Source: Salinibacter grassmerensis (GTDB taxonomy: Bacteria > Bacteroidota > Rhodothermia > Rhodothermales > Salinibacteraceae). From it: a DNA stretch of 64,000 nucleotides. The stretch covers positions 620,001-684,000 of the forward strand of contig NZ_CAMTTF010000002.1 in assembly GCF_947077765.1 (NCBI RefSeq), in the 5' to 3' direction. Positions 1 through 9,067 of this stretch are shown here, in pieces (positions within the stretch are counted from its first letter, which is position 1; each line of letters begins with the position of its first letter). Made by a program: the position numbers and the translations under genes. Under the pieces are notes generated by a model. It was not told where the DNA came from. It did not search any database and saw only the letters and a list, made by a program, of their open reading frames with translations.

Positions 1-1
1 C

Positions 2-835
2 CGCCATTGGCGCAACTACGAAAAGGCATACCTGTTGCTCGCGGGCCTCGCCACGCCGCTCGTGCTGTCGGTGCACTCGGTCGTGTCGTTTGACTTTGCG
101 GTGTCGGTCATCCCGGGATGGCACACGACGATCTTCCCCCCCTACTTCGTGGCCGGAGCCATCTTTTCCGGCTTCGCCATGGTGGTCACGCTCATGGTGA
201 TTACCCGGGAGATCTACGGCCTAAAGAACCTGATTACGATCGACCACCTGGAGAAGATGAACATCATCATCCTCCTGACCGGGTCGATCGTGGGCTTCGC
301 CTACATCACGGAGTTCTTCATGGCCTGGTACTCGGGGGTCGAGTACGAGCAGTACGCCTTCATTAACCGGGCCTTCGGGCCGTACGCCTGGGCGTACTGG
401 ATCATGATGACCTGCAACCTTGTCACCCCGCAGCTCTTCTGGTCGAAGCGGCTGCGGCGGTCCATCCCGGTCATGTTCGCCCTGTCGATCGTGGTGAACA
501 TCGGGATGTGGTTCGAGCGGTTCGTGATTACGATCACGTCGCTCCACCGCGACTTCCTGCCGAGCTCGTGGGGCTACTTCACGGCCACGTGGGTCGACAT
601 CGGCACGTTCGTGGGGTCGTTCGGGCTCTTCTTTACCCTCTTCCTGCTCTTCCTCCGGTTCGTGCCGATGGTGGCGATGGCGGAGGTGAAGGGCGTGATG
701 CCGGAGGCCAATCCGCACCACTACGACCACGGGGGCGACGGGCACGCCGAGGGGGATGGCGAGCCCTACATCAAGCCGGCAGAGCCGGCCCTGGCCGAGG
801 CGTACCGGAACGGCGAGGCCGACGCCTCCGGGTAG
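2..835 (+). CDS. actC: Alternative complex III membrane subunit ActC (5' end outside window)
   Basis: NrfD/PsrC-family integral membrane subunit of alternative complex III, which oxidises menaquinol and passes electrons on towards cytochrome c and the terminal oxidase. The frame is already open at base 2, so the gene starts upstream; 277 residues with the C terminus are visible. Several hydrophobic helices are present, with family-like stretches such as '[14 protein letters not shown]' and '[20 protein letters not shown]'. The protein ends in a soluble His/Asp/Glu-rich tail ([10 protein letters not shown]). actD follows after 59 bp and actE and actF come next, the standard act order, so the assignment is firm. 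Confidence 0.93.
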   Translation, partial: RHWRNYEKAYLLLAGLATPLVLSVHSVVSFDFAVSVIPGWHTTIFPPYFVAGAIFSGFAMVVTLMVITREIYGLKNLITIDHLEKMNIIILLTGSIVGFAYITEFFMAWYSGVEYEQYAFINRAFGPYAWAYWIMMTCNLVTPQLFWSKRLRRSIPVMFALSIVVNIGMWFERFVITITSLHRDFLPSSWGYFTATWVDIGTFVGSFGLFFTLFLLFLRFVPMVAMAEVKGVMPEANPHHYDHGGDGHAEGDGEPYIKPAEPALAEAYRNGEADASG

Positions 836-894
836 ACGGGGCCGCCTCGACGTCCTCACTCATCGCTGCTTTCCACTGAGCACCGCGCGACATC

Positions 895-1500
895 ATGTCT
901 ACGCTGACCCAAGACCTGAAGGCTCAGGCCGGAATCTTTGAGAGTGATGCCGACCAGGTCCACGGCCTGCTCGCCGAGTTTCCGGACCCGGGCGCGCTGC
1001 TGCACGCCGCCGAGGCGGTTCGGGAGGAGGGATACCGCCACTTCGACACGCACAGCCCGTTTCCGATCCACGGAATGGATGAGGCGATGGGGCTGGGCAA
1101 CGCGACCAGCGTCGGCGTGCTCACGTTTTTTGGGGGGATTACAGGGTGCGTGGCTGCGTATCTCCTGCAGTGGTGGACGGCCGCGGTGGACTACCCGCTC
1201 AACATCAGCGGCAAGCCGTTCTTTGCCGTGGAGCCCTCGGTGCCCATCATGTTCGAGTTGACGATCCTATTCGCGGCGTTCGGAGCCGTGGCGGGCATGT
1301 TTGCGTTGAACGGGCTGCCGCGGCCCTACAATCCCTTGTTCTACTCCGATCGCTTCAAGGGGGCGACGGACGATCGGTTTTTCCTGCACATTGCGGCCAG
1401 CGACGATGAGTTCGACGTGGAGGACAGCGCCGCGATGCTTCAGGGACTCGGGGCGCGCCACCTTGAGCTCGTCAAAGATGACGGCACGGTCGATGCGTAG
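895..1500 (+). CDS. actD: Alternative complex III subunit ActD (DUF3341)
   Basis: 201-residue DUF3341 protein. The N terminus is soluble ('GIFESDADQVHGLL'). The His/Pro-rich stretch 'HFDTHSPFPIHGMDEAMGL' is the hallmark of ActD. Two transmembrane helices follow at about residues 66-85 and 118-140. The C-terminal soluble part ends 'LGARHLELVKDDG'. ActD anchors in the membrane beside ActC and ActF; its exact role in electron or proton transfer is not settled. It lies between actC and actE in one operon, and the ATG at 895 agrees with family length. Confidence 0.95.
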   Translation: MSTLTQDLKAQAGIFESDADQVHGLLAEFPDPGALLHAAEAVREEGYRHFDTHSPFPIHGMDEAMGLGNATSVGVLTFFGGITGCVAAYLLQWWTAAVDYPLNISGKPFFAVEPSVPIMFELTILFAAFGAVAGMFALNGLPRPYNPLFYSDRFKGATDDRFFLHIAASDDEFDVEDSAAMLQGLGARHLELVKDDGTVDA

Positions 1501-1553
1501 CGCCGCGTCGGCCCGTTCCGCCCGCACTCTCCTTCGATTTTCCCGCACCACCG

Positions 1554-2204
1554 ATGCGACGCCTGTTTGTTACCGGCTTGATGCTCGTCGCCCTGCTCTT
1601 GGCCGGGTGCCGGGGCACCCAGTCGGACAATCCGCCCTTCCACATGAACCTGGACATGGACTTCCAGCCCAAGTTCGGGCCGCAGGAGGCAAATCCATTC
1701 TTTGAGGACCGGGCTGCCATGCGGGCGCCGGTCTCGGGCACGGTGCCACGGGGCGAGCTCCGCGACAGCTCTGTCCTCTACAAGGGCCGCACGGCGGACG
1801 GCGACTACGTGGACCAGATCCCAATTGCCGTCAACCGGAAGGTCCTGGAGCGGGGACGAGAGCGGTATGAAATTCAATGCACGGTGTGTCACGGGAAAAC
1901 CGGAGACGGAAACGGGGTCATCATGCGGGGCGACTACGGGTACACCCCAGCCCCAAGCTATCACGTCGATCGACTTCGCGGGTCGCCGGACGGCTACCTC
2001 TACGACGTGATCGCGAACGGCGTGCGCAGCATGCCGGCCTACGGGCAGAAGGTGTCCGTGATGGACCGCTGGGCGATCGTTGCGTACATCCGCGCCCTCC
2101 AGCGCAGCCAAAGCGCCACCCCCGAGGACTTGCCGCCGGGTGAACGGGCCGCACTGGGCGTTCAGGACGAGAGCGGCCCGACGGCGCAGGCCAGCACGGA
2201 GTAG
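1554..2204 (+). CDS. actE: Alternative complex III mono-haem cytochrome c subunit ActE
   Basis: 216-residue lipoprotein cytochrome c. A type II signal peptide ends in LLLAGC with Cys19 as the lipidated residue. The single haem c site is C109-T-V-C112-H113, and 'RSMPAYG' downstream probably supplies the axial methionine. Known role: the periplasmic membrane-anchored haem subunit that hands electrons from the ActB/ActA core to the oxidase. It sits 53 bp after actD and 93 bp before actF. The ATG at 1554 gives a well-formed signal peptide. Confidence 0.93.
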   Translation: MRRLFVTGLMLVALLLAGCRGTQSDNPPFHMNLDMDFQPKFGPQEANPFFEDRAAMRAPVSGTVPRGELRDSSVLYKGRTADGDYVDQIPIAVNRKVLERGRERYEIQCTVCHGKTGDGNGVIMRGDYGYTPAPSYHVDRLRGSPDGYLYDVIANGVRSMPAYGQKVSVMDRWAIVAYIRALQRSQSATPEDLPPGERAALGVQDESGPTAQASTE

Positions 2205-2297
2205 CGCCGGGCCCTGCGGCCCCCGGCTTCGCTGCTCCGGATCTCCGAACCACCTTTTCGAAGGGCCCTTGCGGCTCCGAACTGACGTTTCAATGCC

Positions 2298-3560
2298 ATG
2301 CCCGACTCCATCAACCGCAGTTCCTTTTTACAGTGGCTGGTCGATCCGGTCCAGTCGACGAGCGACGTCGCGAAACAGACCTACCGGTTCGCCGGGGACC
2401 GGCGCGCCTGGATCGTGCCGATGGCGCTGGGGATCGCGCTCCTAACGATCAGCCTCCTGGGACTTTGGGAGAGTCCGGACGATTTCTTCTTCGCCTACCT
2501 GGTGGGGTGGTCGTTCCTCTTGACTACGGCCCTGGGCGGGCTCTTCTTCCTTGTGTTTAACCACCTCACGCGAGCGAACTGGAGCGTGGTCGTGAACCGC
2601 ATCAATGAGGCCCTGGTGTGGGCGTTTCCGTTGCTGTTCCTGCTGGGGCTGCCGTTGTTGTTTGGGATGCACGACCTGTACCACTGGACGCACGCCGAAC
2701 TCTACGACCCGAGCAGTCCCCAGTACGACGAGATCCTGGCGGGGAAGCGTGCATACCTGAACACGCCGTTCTGGTCGGCCCGAATGGTGGTATACTTTGC
2801 GGTGTGGACGTTCATTTCGTACCGCTTCTACACCCTCTCACTCCGCCAGGACGTGAGTGCGGATCCTGAGATTCCAGCGGCGCTGCGGAGCACCAGTGCC
2901 TGGGGACTTCCGCTCTTGGCCGTGACCACCGCCTTCGCGAGCTACGACATCTTGATGTCCACCGACCCCCATTGGTTTTCGACCATCTTCGGGGTCTACT
3001 TCTTCGCGGGGGGCGCCCTGGGGGCCGTCGCCGCGATCACGCTCGTCTCGCTCCTGCTCCAGCGGAGTAGCGGGGTGCTTCAAGGCGTCATCACGCCAGA
3101 GCACTACCACGACCTCGGCAAGTACCTCTTCGGCTTTGTCATCTTCTGGGCGTACATCGCGTTCAGTCAGTACATGCTGTACTGGTACGGAGGGATTCCG
3201 GAAGAGACGGTGTGGTTTCAGCATCGGCTGCAGGGGGGCTGGGCCTGGCACAGTGCCGCCCTCGTGATCTTTCATTTCCTGCTCCCGTTCCTGATCCTGC
3301 TCCCGCAGGCGACGAAACGGGCCGGGACGGTGATGGCCGTGCTGTCCGTGTGGCTGCTTGGCATGCACTGGTTTGATCTGCACTGGGTGGTGCTCCCGGT
3401 GCTTCGAGAGAGTGGGGGCTTTCACTGGCTCGACTTTACGTGCTGGTTGGGACTAACGGGAATCTTCGCCGGGGGGTTGATGTACCGCCTGGGTCGGCAT
3501 CCCCTGGTGCCCCAAAACCATCCGTCCCTGCGCGACTCACTTCAGTTCGAAAACATGTAG
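2298..3560 (+). CDS. actF: Alternative complex III membrane subunit ActF
   Basis: 420-residue polytopic protein with about ten predicted helices, homologous to ActC/NrfD-type subunits. Recognisable segments are 'HDLYHWTHAELYDP', 'FASYDILMSTDPHWFSTIFG' and 'FSQYMLYWYGGIPEET', all typical of ActF (quinol:cytochrome c oxidoreductase quinone-binding subunit 2). It closes the act part of the operon. A structured 133-bp spacer separates it from the next gene. Start ATG 2298 follows a short leader. Confidence 0.94.
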   Translation: MPDSINRSSFLQWLVDPVQSTSDVAKQTYRFAGDRRAWIVPMALGIALLTISLLGLWESPDDFFFAYLVGWSFLLTTALGGLFFLVFNHLTRANWSVVVNRINEALVWAFPLLFLLGLPLLFGMHDLYHWTHAELYDPSSPQYDEILAGKRAYLNTPFWSARMVVYFAVWTFISYRFYTLSLRQDVSADPEIPAALRSTSAWGLPLLAVTTAFASYDILMSTDPHWFSTIFGVYFFAGGALGAVAAITLVSLLLQRSSGVLQGVITPEHYHDLGKYLFGFVIFWAYIAFSQYMLYWYGGIPEETVWFQHRLQGGWAWHSAALVIFHFLLPFLILLPQATKRAGTVMAVLSVWLLGMHWFDLHWVVLPVLRESGGFHWLDFTCWLGLTGIFAGGLMYRLGRHPLVPQNHPSLRDSLQFENM

Positions 3561-3579
3561 TGGGCACGACTCGCCTCAA

Positions 3580-3652
3580 CAGGGGGAAGGCGGAACGAAC
3601 AGGCTTTTCCGGTGATTTCACCCGGTGTGGTGACCCTCTTCCGCCCCCCCTG
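3580..3652 (+). other. Inverted repeat between actF and the FN3-TM gene
   Basis: Arms around 3580-3595 and 3639-3652 (CAGGGGG...GCGGAA against TTCCGC...CCCCCTG) can fold into an imperfect long hairpin. A smaller GGTGA-TT-TCACC hairpin sits inside at 3611-3622. No U-tract follows, so this is not a classical terminator. It may be a processing or mRNA-stability element between the act and cox halves. Confidence 0.35.
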
Positions 3653-3693
3653 CGTTCAGAGGGACACACTGAAATCAACCTGATACGCAATAT

Positions 3694-4440
3694 ATGGCTT
3701 CTGACGACGCCCCTTCGCCATCGCCAATCACGCCTGTCGACGCCATTTCGGCGGACGGGAGTGAGGTGACGTTCGTCTGGTCTTCCGTTGAGGGAGTCGA
3801 GGCGTATCGCCTGCAAGTGGCCGAGACGGCGCGCTTTGACGCGCCGGTTGTAGACGCCGAAGTAGGAGATCAGACGGCAGTCACGGTGGGCAACCAACTG
3901 CCCACGGATGGGGGGACGTTCTTCTGGCGGGTGCTCGTCGAGAAAGAGGGCGACTGGGGACATCCGAGTCCCGTGGAGAGCTTCGTCGCAACCACGGAGG
4001 CGGAGGCCGAGCAGGGGCGTGCCGAGGCCTCGGATGAGGAGCCCGTGACGGAGCTTGCGCGCGCCGCTCGTGAGCAGAAGATCACCACCGAAACCTTCGA
4101 CTTTGAGGATCAGATCGAGAAGGAAAAAGAGCGCGGCGTCGCGTACGAAGGGGTCGCCGCGACCCAAATTATGGGCGTTTCGGCCTCCATCATCACCGTC
4201 ATCCTTATCGCCATCGCCATTCTCTTCGGCTGGTTCGGACAGGTGAGCCAGAGCGAGGAGCAGGCGGCCGCCGAGCGGATGCAGTACCGCGACATCAAGG
4301 AGGCGGAGATGGACGCCGCGCAAGAGCTGCAGCAGTACGAGGTTGTAGACGAGGAGGAAGGCACCTACCGGATTCCGATCGACCGCGCCATGGACCTCAT
4401 CGCGACGGAAGAGTACCAGAAGCGACAGCCTTCGGAATAG
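3694..4440 (+). CDS. Unassigned membrane protein with fibronectin-III-like domain, between actF and coxB
   Basis: 248 residues. Residues about 10-100 form a fibronectin-III-like domain ('VTFVWSSVEGVEAYRLQVAE' and 'FFWRVLVEKEGDW'), followed by a charged linker. One strongly hydrophobic helix follows at about 168-187, then an acidic coiled segment ending with 'TYRIPIDRAMDLIATEEY'. From memory, a tail of the 'RIPIDRAM' type also occurs in small proteins encoded beside cytochrome oxidase genes in other bacteria. Its position inside an act-cox operon suggests a structural or assembly partner of the complex III/oxidase supercomplex. That role is inference; I do not recognise a named family for the whole protein. 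Confidence 0.8.
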   Translation: MASDDAPSPSPITPVDAISADGSEVTFVWSSVEGVEAYRLQVAETARFDAPVVDAEVGDQTAVTVGNQLPTDGGTFFWRVLVEKEGDWGHPSPVESFVATTEAEAEQGRAEASDEEPVTELARAAREQKITTETFDFEDQIEKEKERGVAYEGVAATQIMGVSASIITVILIAIAILFGWFGQVSQSEEQAAAERMQYRDIKEAEMDAAQELQQYEVVDEEEGTYRIPIDRAMDLIATEEYQKRQPSE

Positions 4441-4512
4441 AAGAACTGGACAACGGCATGGGACTTGATGGTCACGTTCGTGTGGCCGTAGAGAGACTCA
4501 CCGATTGCTCCT

Positions 4513-4518
4513 TATAAT
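4513..4518 (+). promoter_or_regulatory. Candidate -10 element upstream of coxB
   Basis: A perfect TATAAT lies 39 bp before the coxB start in a GC-rich genome. No convincing TTGACA box is seen 16-18 bp upstream, so an internal cox promoter is possible but weakly supported. Confidence 0.3.
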
Positions 4519-4556
4519 GAGACAGCAATTCGTCTCCACCAACGATTGATCACGAC

Positions 4557-5504
4557 ATGGGTGATTTTTGGCTTCCCGAGGCGGCGTCCACCGCGGCGTC
4601 GTCCGTCGACAGTCTCTTCAACTTCGTAACCGTCGTCAGCACGGTTCTACTCGTAGGGGTTGTGGGGGCGATGCTCTGGTTCATGTACCGGTATCGCCGA
4701 CAGGATCCTGCCGAGCGTCCCAGTCCCGTCAAGGAGAGCAAGCTGCTCGAAATCTCCTGGATTGTGATTCCCACGATCCTCGTCCTACTCGTTTTCAACT
4801 GGGGGTTCAAGTCGTTCGTGGCGCAGAAGACGATCCCGGACAACGCGTACGAGGTTCAGGTTCAGGCCCGGTCCTGGGGATGGTCGTTCGAGTACCCAAA
4901 CGGCGTTACGACGGACACCCTGTACGTGCCGGCCGACGAGCCGGTGAAGACCACCATGAGCAGCCAGGACGTGATCCACAGCTTCTACGTCCCGGCGTTT
5001 CGGGTAAAGCAGGACGTGTTGCCCAACCGCTACACATCGGTGTGGTTTGAGGCAACCCAGAAGGGGACGTACGACCTGTTCTGCACCGAGTACTGTGGCC
5101 GAAACCACTCCGAGATGGACGCAGAGGTGAAGGTCGTCTCGCGCACCCGGTTTGACGAGTGGTTGGAAAGCGCCGAGATGCCGGACGACATTCCGTTGCC
5201 GAAGTTGGGTGAGAAGCTTTACACGCAGCAGGGCTGTCAGGGATGTCACAGCCTGGACGGCTCCGAGATGGTCGGGCCTTCCTGGAAGGGGCTCTACGGG
5301 AAGAAAGACCACCAAATGGCCGATGGGTCGATGGTAACGGCCGACGCGAATTACCTTCGGGAGTCCATCCTGCAGTCGGGGGCGAAGGTGGTGGAGGGAT
5401 ACCAGAATGTGATGCCCTCGTACGCCAATCTCTCGGAGCGTGAGCTATCCGGCCTTGTTGAGTTTATCAAGACGAAAAGCGACAAAGAACTATCCGAAGA
5501 GTAG
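4557..5504 (+). CDS. coxB: caa3-type cytochrome c oxidase subunit II with fused cytochrome c
   Basis: 315 residues. Two N-terminal helices (about 20-45 and 65-82) anchor a CuA domain. The copper ligands are His141 ('DVIHSFYVP') and the motif C176-T-E-Y-C180-G-R-N-H184-S-E-M187. A C-terminal cytochrome c domain carries C227-Q-G-C230-H231, which defines a caa3 enzyme. CuA receives electrons from cytochrome c and passes them to subunit I. First of four consecutive cox genes, so probably co-transcribed with act. Confidence 0.96.
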   Translation: MGDFWLPEAASTAASSVDSLFNFVTVVSTVLLVGVVGAMLWFMYRYRRQDPAERPSPVKESKLLEISWIVIPTILVLLVFNWGFKSFVAQKTIPDNAYEVQVQARSWGWSFEYPNGVTTDTLYVPADEPVKTTMSSQDVIHSFYVPAFRVKQDVLPNRYTSVWFEATQKGTYDLFCTEYCGRNHSEMDAEVKVVSRTRFDEWLESAEMPDDIPLPKLGEKLYTQQGCQGCHSLDGSEMVGPSWKGLYGKKDHQMADGSMVTADANYLRESILQSGAKVVEGYQNVMPSYANLSERELSGLVEFIKTKSDKELSEE

Positions 5505-5586
5505 CGGTGAGAGCCTGTTGGGGGACGTCGGGCCCCGATGATGCCTTCCTGCCGTGCACGCCTGTCACACACCAGATCGAGACGCT

Positions 5587-7332
5587 ATGAGCACGACCAC
5601 ACGAAACGCCCCGGTCGAACAGGGAGAGCCCCACGAGGAGGAGACCAACTACCTCAACCACGAGACGAGCATTTGGTCGTGGCTGTCGACCAAGGACCAC
5701 AAGCGCATTGGGGTTCTCTACTGCGTTTCCCTCGCCGTGGTCTTCCTTGCGGCAGGGGTGCTGGCGCTTCTCATGCGGGCCGAGCTATCGGGCCCCGATC
5801 AAACCCTGATGGCCAACGACACCTACAACCAGGTGTTTACGATGCACGGCATCCTGATGGTTTTCCTCTTCCTGGTGCCGTCTATCCCGGCGATTCTGGG
5901 CAACTTCGTGTTGCCCCTCCAAATTGGGGCGAAGGACGTGGCCTTCCCTCGGCTCAACCTCGCCTCCTGGTACGTCTATCTGGCTGGGGCGGCCCTCACG
6001 ATCACGGCCCTGCTGACGGGCGGGGTGGACACCGGATGGACGTTCTACACGCCGTACTCTTCATCCACGGGCGGCGGGGTGCTCTGGATGACGGCGGCCA
6101 TCTTCGTCGCCGGCTTCGCCAGCATCTTCACGGGGCTGAACTTCATCGTAACGATCCACAAGATGCGGGCGCCGGGCATGACATGGAACCGGCTGCCCCT
6201 CTTCGTCTGGGGAATGTACGCCACGAGCATCGTGCAGGTGCTCGCCACGCCCGTTATCGGCATCACGATGACGCTCCTCATTCTGGAGCAGACGCTTCAG
6301 ATCGGCATCTTTGACCCGGCGCTCGGGGGAGATCCGGTGCTGTTTCAGCACTTCTTCTGGTTCTACAGCCACCCGGCGGTCTACATCATGATTCTGCCGG
6401 CCTTCGGCATCCTGTCGGAGCTGATCGCGACTTTCTCCCGCTCGCGAATCTTTGGGTACCGGGCCATCGCCCTCTCGTCGGTCGCGATTGCGATGCTCGG
6501 CTTTCTGGTCTGGGGCCACCACATGTTCGTGAGCGGCCAGTCCGCCATCTCGTCCATCGTCTTCTCGCTCATCACCTACCTCATCGGGATTCCGTCCGGC
6601 ATCAAGGTCTTCAACTGGGTGGCCACCTTATACAAGGGCTCCATCTGGCTCCAGACCCCGATGCTGTACGCATTGGGCTTCCTGTTCATGTTCACGATCG
6701 GGGGCTTCACAGGAATCATGGTGGGCGTGCTCTCGGTGGACGTGCACCTGCACGATACCTACTACGTCGTGGGGCACTTCCACTACGTGATGATGGGCGG
6801 GTCCGTGGTCGCTCTCCTGGGAGGGATGCACTACTGGTGGCCGAAGATTACGGGCCGCATGTACAACGAGACGCTCGGCAAAATCGGGGCTGCCCTCGTC
6901 TTCATTGGGTTCAACCTCACCTTCTTCCCGCAGTTGGTGCTGGGCTCGCGCGGGATGCCCCGCCGCTACGCAAACTACGCGGACCGCTTCGCGGGGCTGC
7001 ACCAGCTCTCGACCTACGGGTCCTGGGTGCTGGGGGCGGGCCTCTTCCTGATCCTGGGGTACGCCCTCTGGTCGCTCGCGTACGGGGAGAAGGCCCCGGC
7101 CAACCCCTGGGGCGCGACCACGCTCGAGTGGACCAATACCGCGGCCGTCCCGATCCATCACAACTTTGAGCGGACCCCCCTCGTGACGCGAGGGCCGTAC
7201 GACTTCCACCTCGCCGATGAGGTGTTTGGGGGCGGGGACGGGAAGGCCCTCGGCAACGACGTGCCTCAGATTCCCGAACCGGCGCCCTCGGCCCCGTCCG
7301 AGAAAGACACCGCGGAATCGGCCAGTGCGTAG
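5587..7332 (+). CDS. coxA: caa3-type cytochrome c oxidase subunit I (type A2)
   Basis: 581-residue catalytic haem-copper subunit with 12 or more helices. The CuB/D-channel segment is Y260-S-H-P-A-V-Y266: the usual glutamate of GHPEVY is missing and a Tyr-Ser pair precedes the CuB histidine, the signature of A2-subfamily oxidases such as Rhodothermus caa3. '[13 protein letters not shown]' and '[18 protein letters not shown]' carry the haem and CuB histidines. I chose ATG 5587 rather than the upstream GTG at 5554, because the extension ([10 protein letters not shown]) looks non-coding. It ends in a soluble acidic tail. Confidence 0.96.
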   Translation: MSTTTRNAPVEQGEPHEEETNYLNHETSIWSWLSTKDHKRIGVLYCVSLAVVFLAAGVLALLMRAELSGPDQTLMANDTYNQVFTMHGILMVFLFLVPSIPAILGNFVLPLQIGAKDVAFPRLNLASWYVYLAGAALTITALLTGGVDTGWTFYTPYSSSTGGGVLWMTAAIFVAGFASIFTGLNFIVTIHKMRAPGMTWNRLPLFVWGMYATSIVQVLATPVIGITMTLLILEQTLQIGIFDPALGGDPVLFQHFFWFYSHPAVYIMILPAFGILSELIATFSRSRIFGYRAIALSSVAIAMLGFLVWGHHMFVSGQSAISSIVFSLITYLIGIPSGIKVFNWVATLYKGSIWLQTPMLYALGFLFMFTIGGFTGIMVGVLSVDVHLHDTYYVVGHFHYVMMGGSVVALLGGMHYWWPKITGRMYNETLGKIGAALVFIGFNLTFFPQLVLGSRGMPRRYANYADRFAGLHQLSTYGSWVLGAGLFLILGYALWSLAYGEKAPANPWGATTLEWTNTAAVPIHHNFERTPLVTRGPYDFHLADEVFGGGDGKALGNDVPQIPEPAPSAPSEKDTAESASA

Positions 7333-7372
7333 GCAGCGGCTCCACTCCTTGTCTCACGAGATCTCCTGACCC

Positions 7373-8074
7373 ATGGCAACGGAAACAGCCCCGGCCCCTA
7401 CCGAGACGGAGGCCGAGCACGACGACCATCATCCGGATCACCTGGAGCATCACTTTGTCTCGTCGGAGCAGCAGTTCGACTCGGCGAAGCTTGGGATGTG
7501 GGTGTTTCTCATCACCGAGGTGCTTCTCTTCAGCGGCATGTTCGTCGCATACGCCGTCTTCCGACAGTGGAACCCGGAGGTGTTCGTGGCGGCCAGCGGG
7601 ACGCTGAACCAAATGATGGGGGCGCTCAACACCGTCGTGCTCCTAACTTCGTCCCTGACGGTCGCCCTGTCCATCCACGCCATCAAACAGGACAAGGTGA
7701 AACAGTGCATCTACTACCTACTGGGGACGCTCGGGCTGGCGGGCGGATTCATGGTGGTCAAGTACTTCGAGTACATGGCGAAGTTTGAGCATGGGGTCTT
7801 CCCCGGTGCGGCGTTCGACCCGCACGGGGCCCACTACGAACACCTGGCGGAGATGACCGCGGCGCCCCAATTCTTCAGTATCTATTTTGTCATGACGGGC
7901 ATCCACGGGGTGCACGTGATCGTCGGAATGCTCGTCATTGGCGTGCTTGCGGTCATGGCCTGGCGTGGCTCATTCAGTAGCGAGTGGTACACGCCCGTGG
8001 AACTCACGGGCCTCTACTGGCACCTCGTCGACATCGTCTGGATCTTTCTGTTCCCGCTGCTCTACCTCATCTAG
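7373..8074 (+). CDS. coxC: Cytochrome c oxidase subunit III
   Basis: 233 residues with an acidic, His-rich N terminus (HDDHHPDHLEHH) and five predicted helices, as in caa3-type subunit III. Conserved family stretches are 'KLGMWVFLITEVLLFSGMF', 'FSIYFVMTGIHGVHVIVGM' and the C-terminal 'GLYWHLVDIVWIFLFPLLY'. It stabilises subunit I and its proton uptake. It starts 40 bp after coxA and is followed by coxD. Confidence 0.95.
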   Translation: MATETAPAPTETEAEHDDHHPDHLEHHFVSSEQQFDSAKLGMWVFLITEVLLFSGMFVAYAVFRQWNPEVFVAASGTLNQMMGALNTVVLLTSSLTVALSIHAIKQDKVKQCIYYLLGTLGLAGGFMVVKYFEYMAKFEHGVFPGAAFDPHGAHYEHLAEMTAAPQFFSIYFVMTGIHGVHVIVGMLVIGVLAVMAWRGSFSSEWYTPVELTGLYWHLVDIVWIFLFPLLYLI

Positions 8075-8143
8075 AGGGGGCGATGCACGCCCGCGGTCGC
8101 CACGCTGATTCCATCGAGTTTTCCCGAAGCCTGTCTCGTATCC

Positions 8144-8593
8144 ATGGCGCACGACGGCCCACACATCGTTCCCAAGTCCATCCTGCTAAGGGTGTTTGGG
8201 GCGCTCATCGTCTTGACCGGCCTGACGGTAGGAGTTGCCTACGTCCCCCTTGGGCCCCTGACCGTTCCCGTGGCCCTCGGGCTTGCGGGGACGAAGGCCA
8301 CGCTCGTGGTGCTCTTCTTTATGCACCTGAAGTACGACAACCCGGTCAACGCCCTAACCTTTACCATCGGGACGATCTTCGTCGTCGTGTTCGTCACCAT
8401 CACGCTTCTGGATACGGCGTTCCGGGGCGACCTGGGGAACGTGACCGCCCAGACAGTGCAAGAGATCCAGGCCGAAGAAGAGCGCGCTCAGCAACGCCAG
8501 GACGCGATTCCATCGGACTCGCTGCGGATTGCCCCGTCGGACTATCCGGATCAGAACCGAGGGGCGAGCATGCAGTCCGACGGCGGCTCGTAG
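8144..8593 (+). CDS. coxD: Cytochrome c oxidase subunit IV (caa3 CtaF/CoxD-like)
   Basis: 149 residues with three hydrophobic helices. The pattern 'LAGTKATLVVLFFMHLKYD' is diagnostic of the small prokaryotic subunit IV. The C-terminal third is a hydrophilic, Gln/Glu-rich extension with no assigned function. It is last of the coxBACD set, 69 bp after coxC. Confidence 0.92.
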   Translation: MAHDGPHIVPKSILLRVFGALIVLTGLTVGVAYVPLGPLTVPVALGLAGTKATLVVLFFMHLKYDNPVNALTFTIGTIFVVVFVTITLLDTAFRGDLGNVTAQTVQEIQAEEERAQQRQDAIPSDSLRIAPSDYPDQNRGASMQSDGGS

Positions 8594-8748
8594 GTGCGGC
8601 ATCGCCCGTTCCAAGGCGAAACATGTGACACGAGGAACACGAACTTCTTCGGCCCACTGAGGTATCAGAAAGTGGTGACCCGAGAAAAGGGGATGATCCG
8701 CTGAGGCTTCGGTTTCGTTTTGATTACACGGGGCTGCCGCCGCTGCCC

Positions 8749-9048
8749 ATGGCTGTCTTGTTCGCTGGACTTGTTGGGGTCACGTTCTTTGCGCTGCTGG
8801 TGTGGGCCGGCACCATGGTGTACCGGCTTTACAACCCCGAACACCCTCGTCCCTTCGATGAGCATCCTGTCGTTCAGCGAGAGCGAGCCACCGCGGAGGG
8901 AAACCGTGTGTCGGTAGGAGTCCGTGAGATCCGAGCCGATCGCCGCCGGGCATGCCGGGACGGAGAGGACCACCGCGAGTACGTCTGGGGGCGATCAGAA
9001 GACATCCCAGATGCCTGGCGCGAAGATTTGTGGACCCGCCGCAATTGA
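8749..9048 (+). CDS. Small single-pass membrane protein after coxD
   Basis: 99 residues. One N-terminal helix ('LFAGLVGVTFFALLVWAG') is followed by 'YRLYNPEHPRPFDEHPV' and a basic/acidic soluble tail ending 'EDLWTRRN'. Codon use matches the neighbours. It starts 155 bp after coxD and ends 19 bp before the convergent nucleosidase gene. I do not recognise a family. Position and topology fit a small oxidase-associated subunit or assembly factor, but that is inference, and part of the tail could be fortuitous reading frame. Confidence 0.55.
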   Translation: MAVLFAGLVGVTFFALLVWAGTMVYRLYNPEHPRPFDEHPVVQRERATAEGNRVSVGVREIRADRRRACRDGEDHREYVWGRSEDIPDAWREDLWTRRN

Positions 9049-9067
9049 ACCAGTTGAGGTGGAAGCG

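Noticed and set aside
5554-5586. Upstream GTG start of coxA adding 11 residues
   Set aside because: The extension is unlike other subunit I N termini and the ATG at 5587 gives the expected start.
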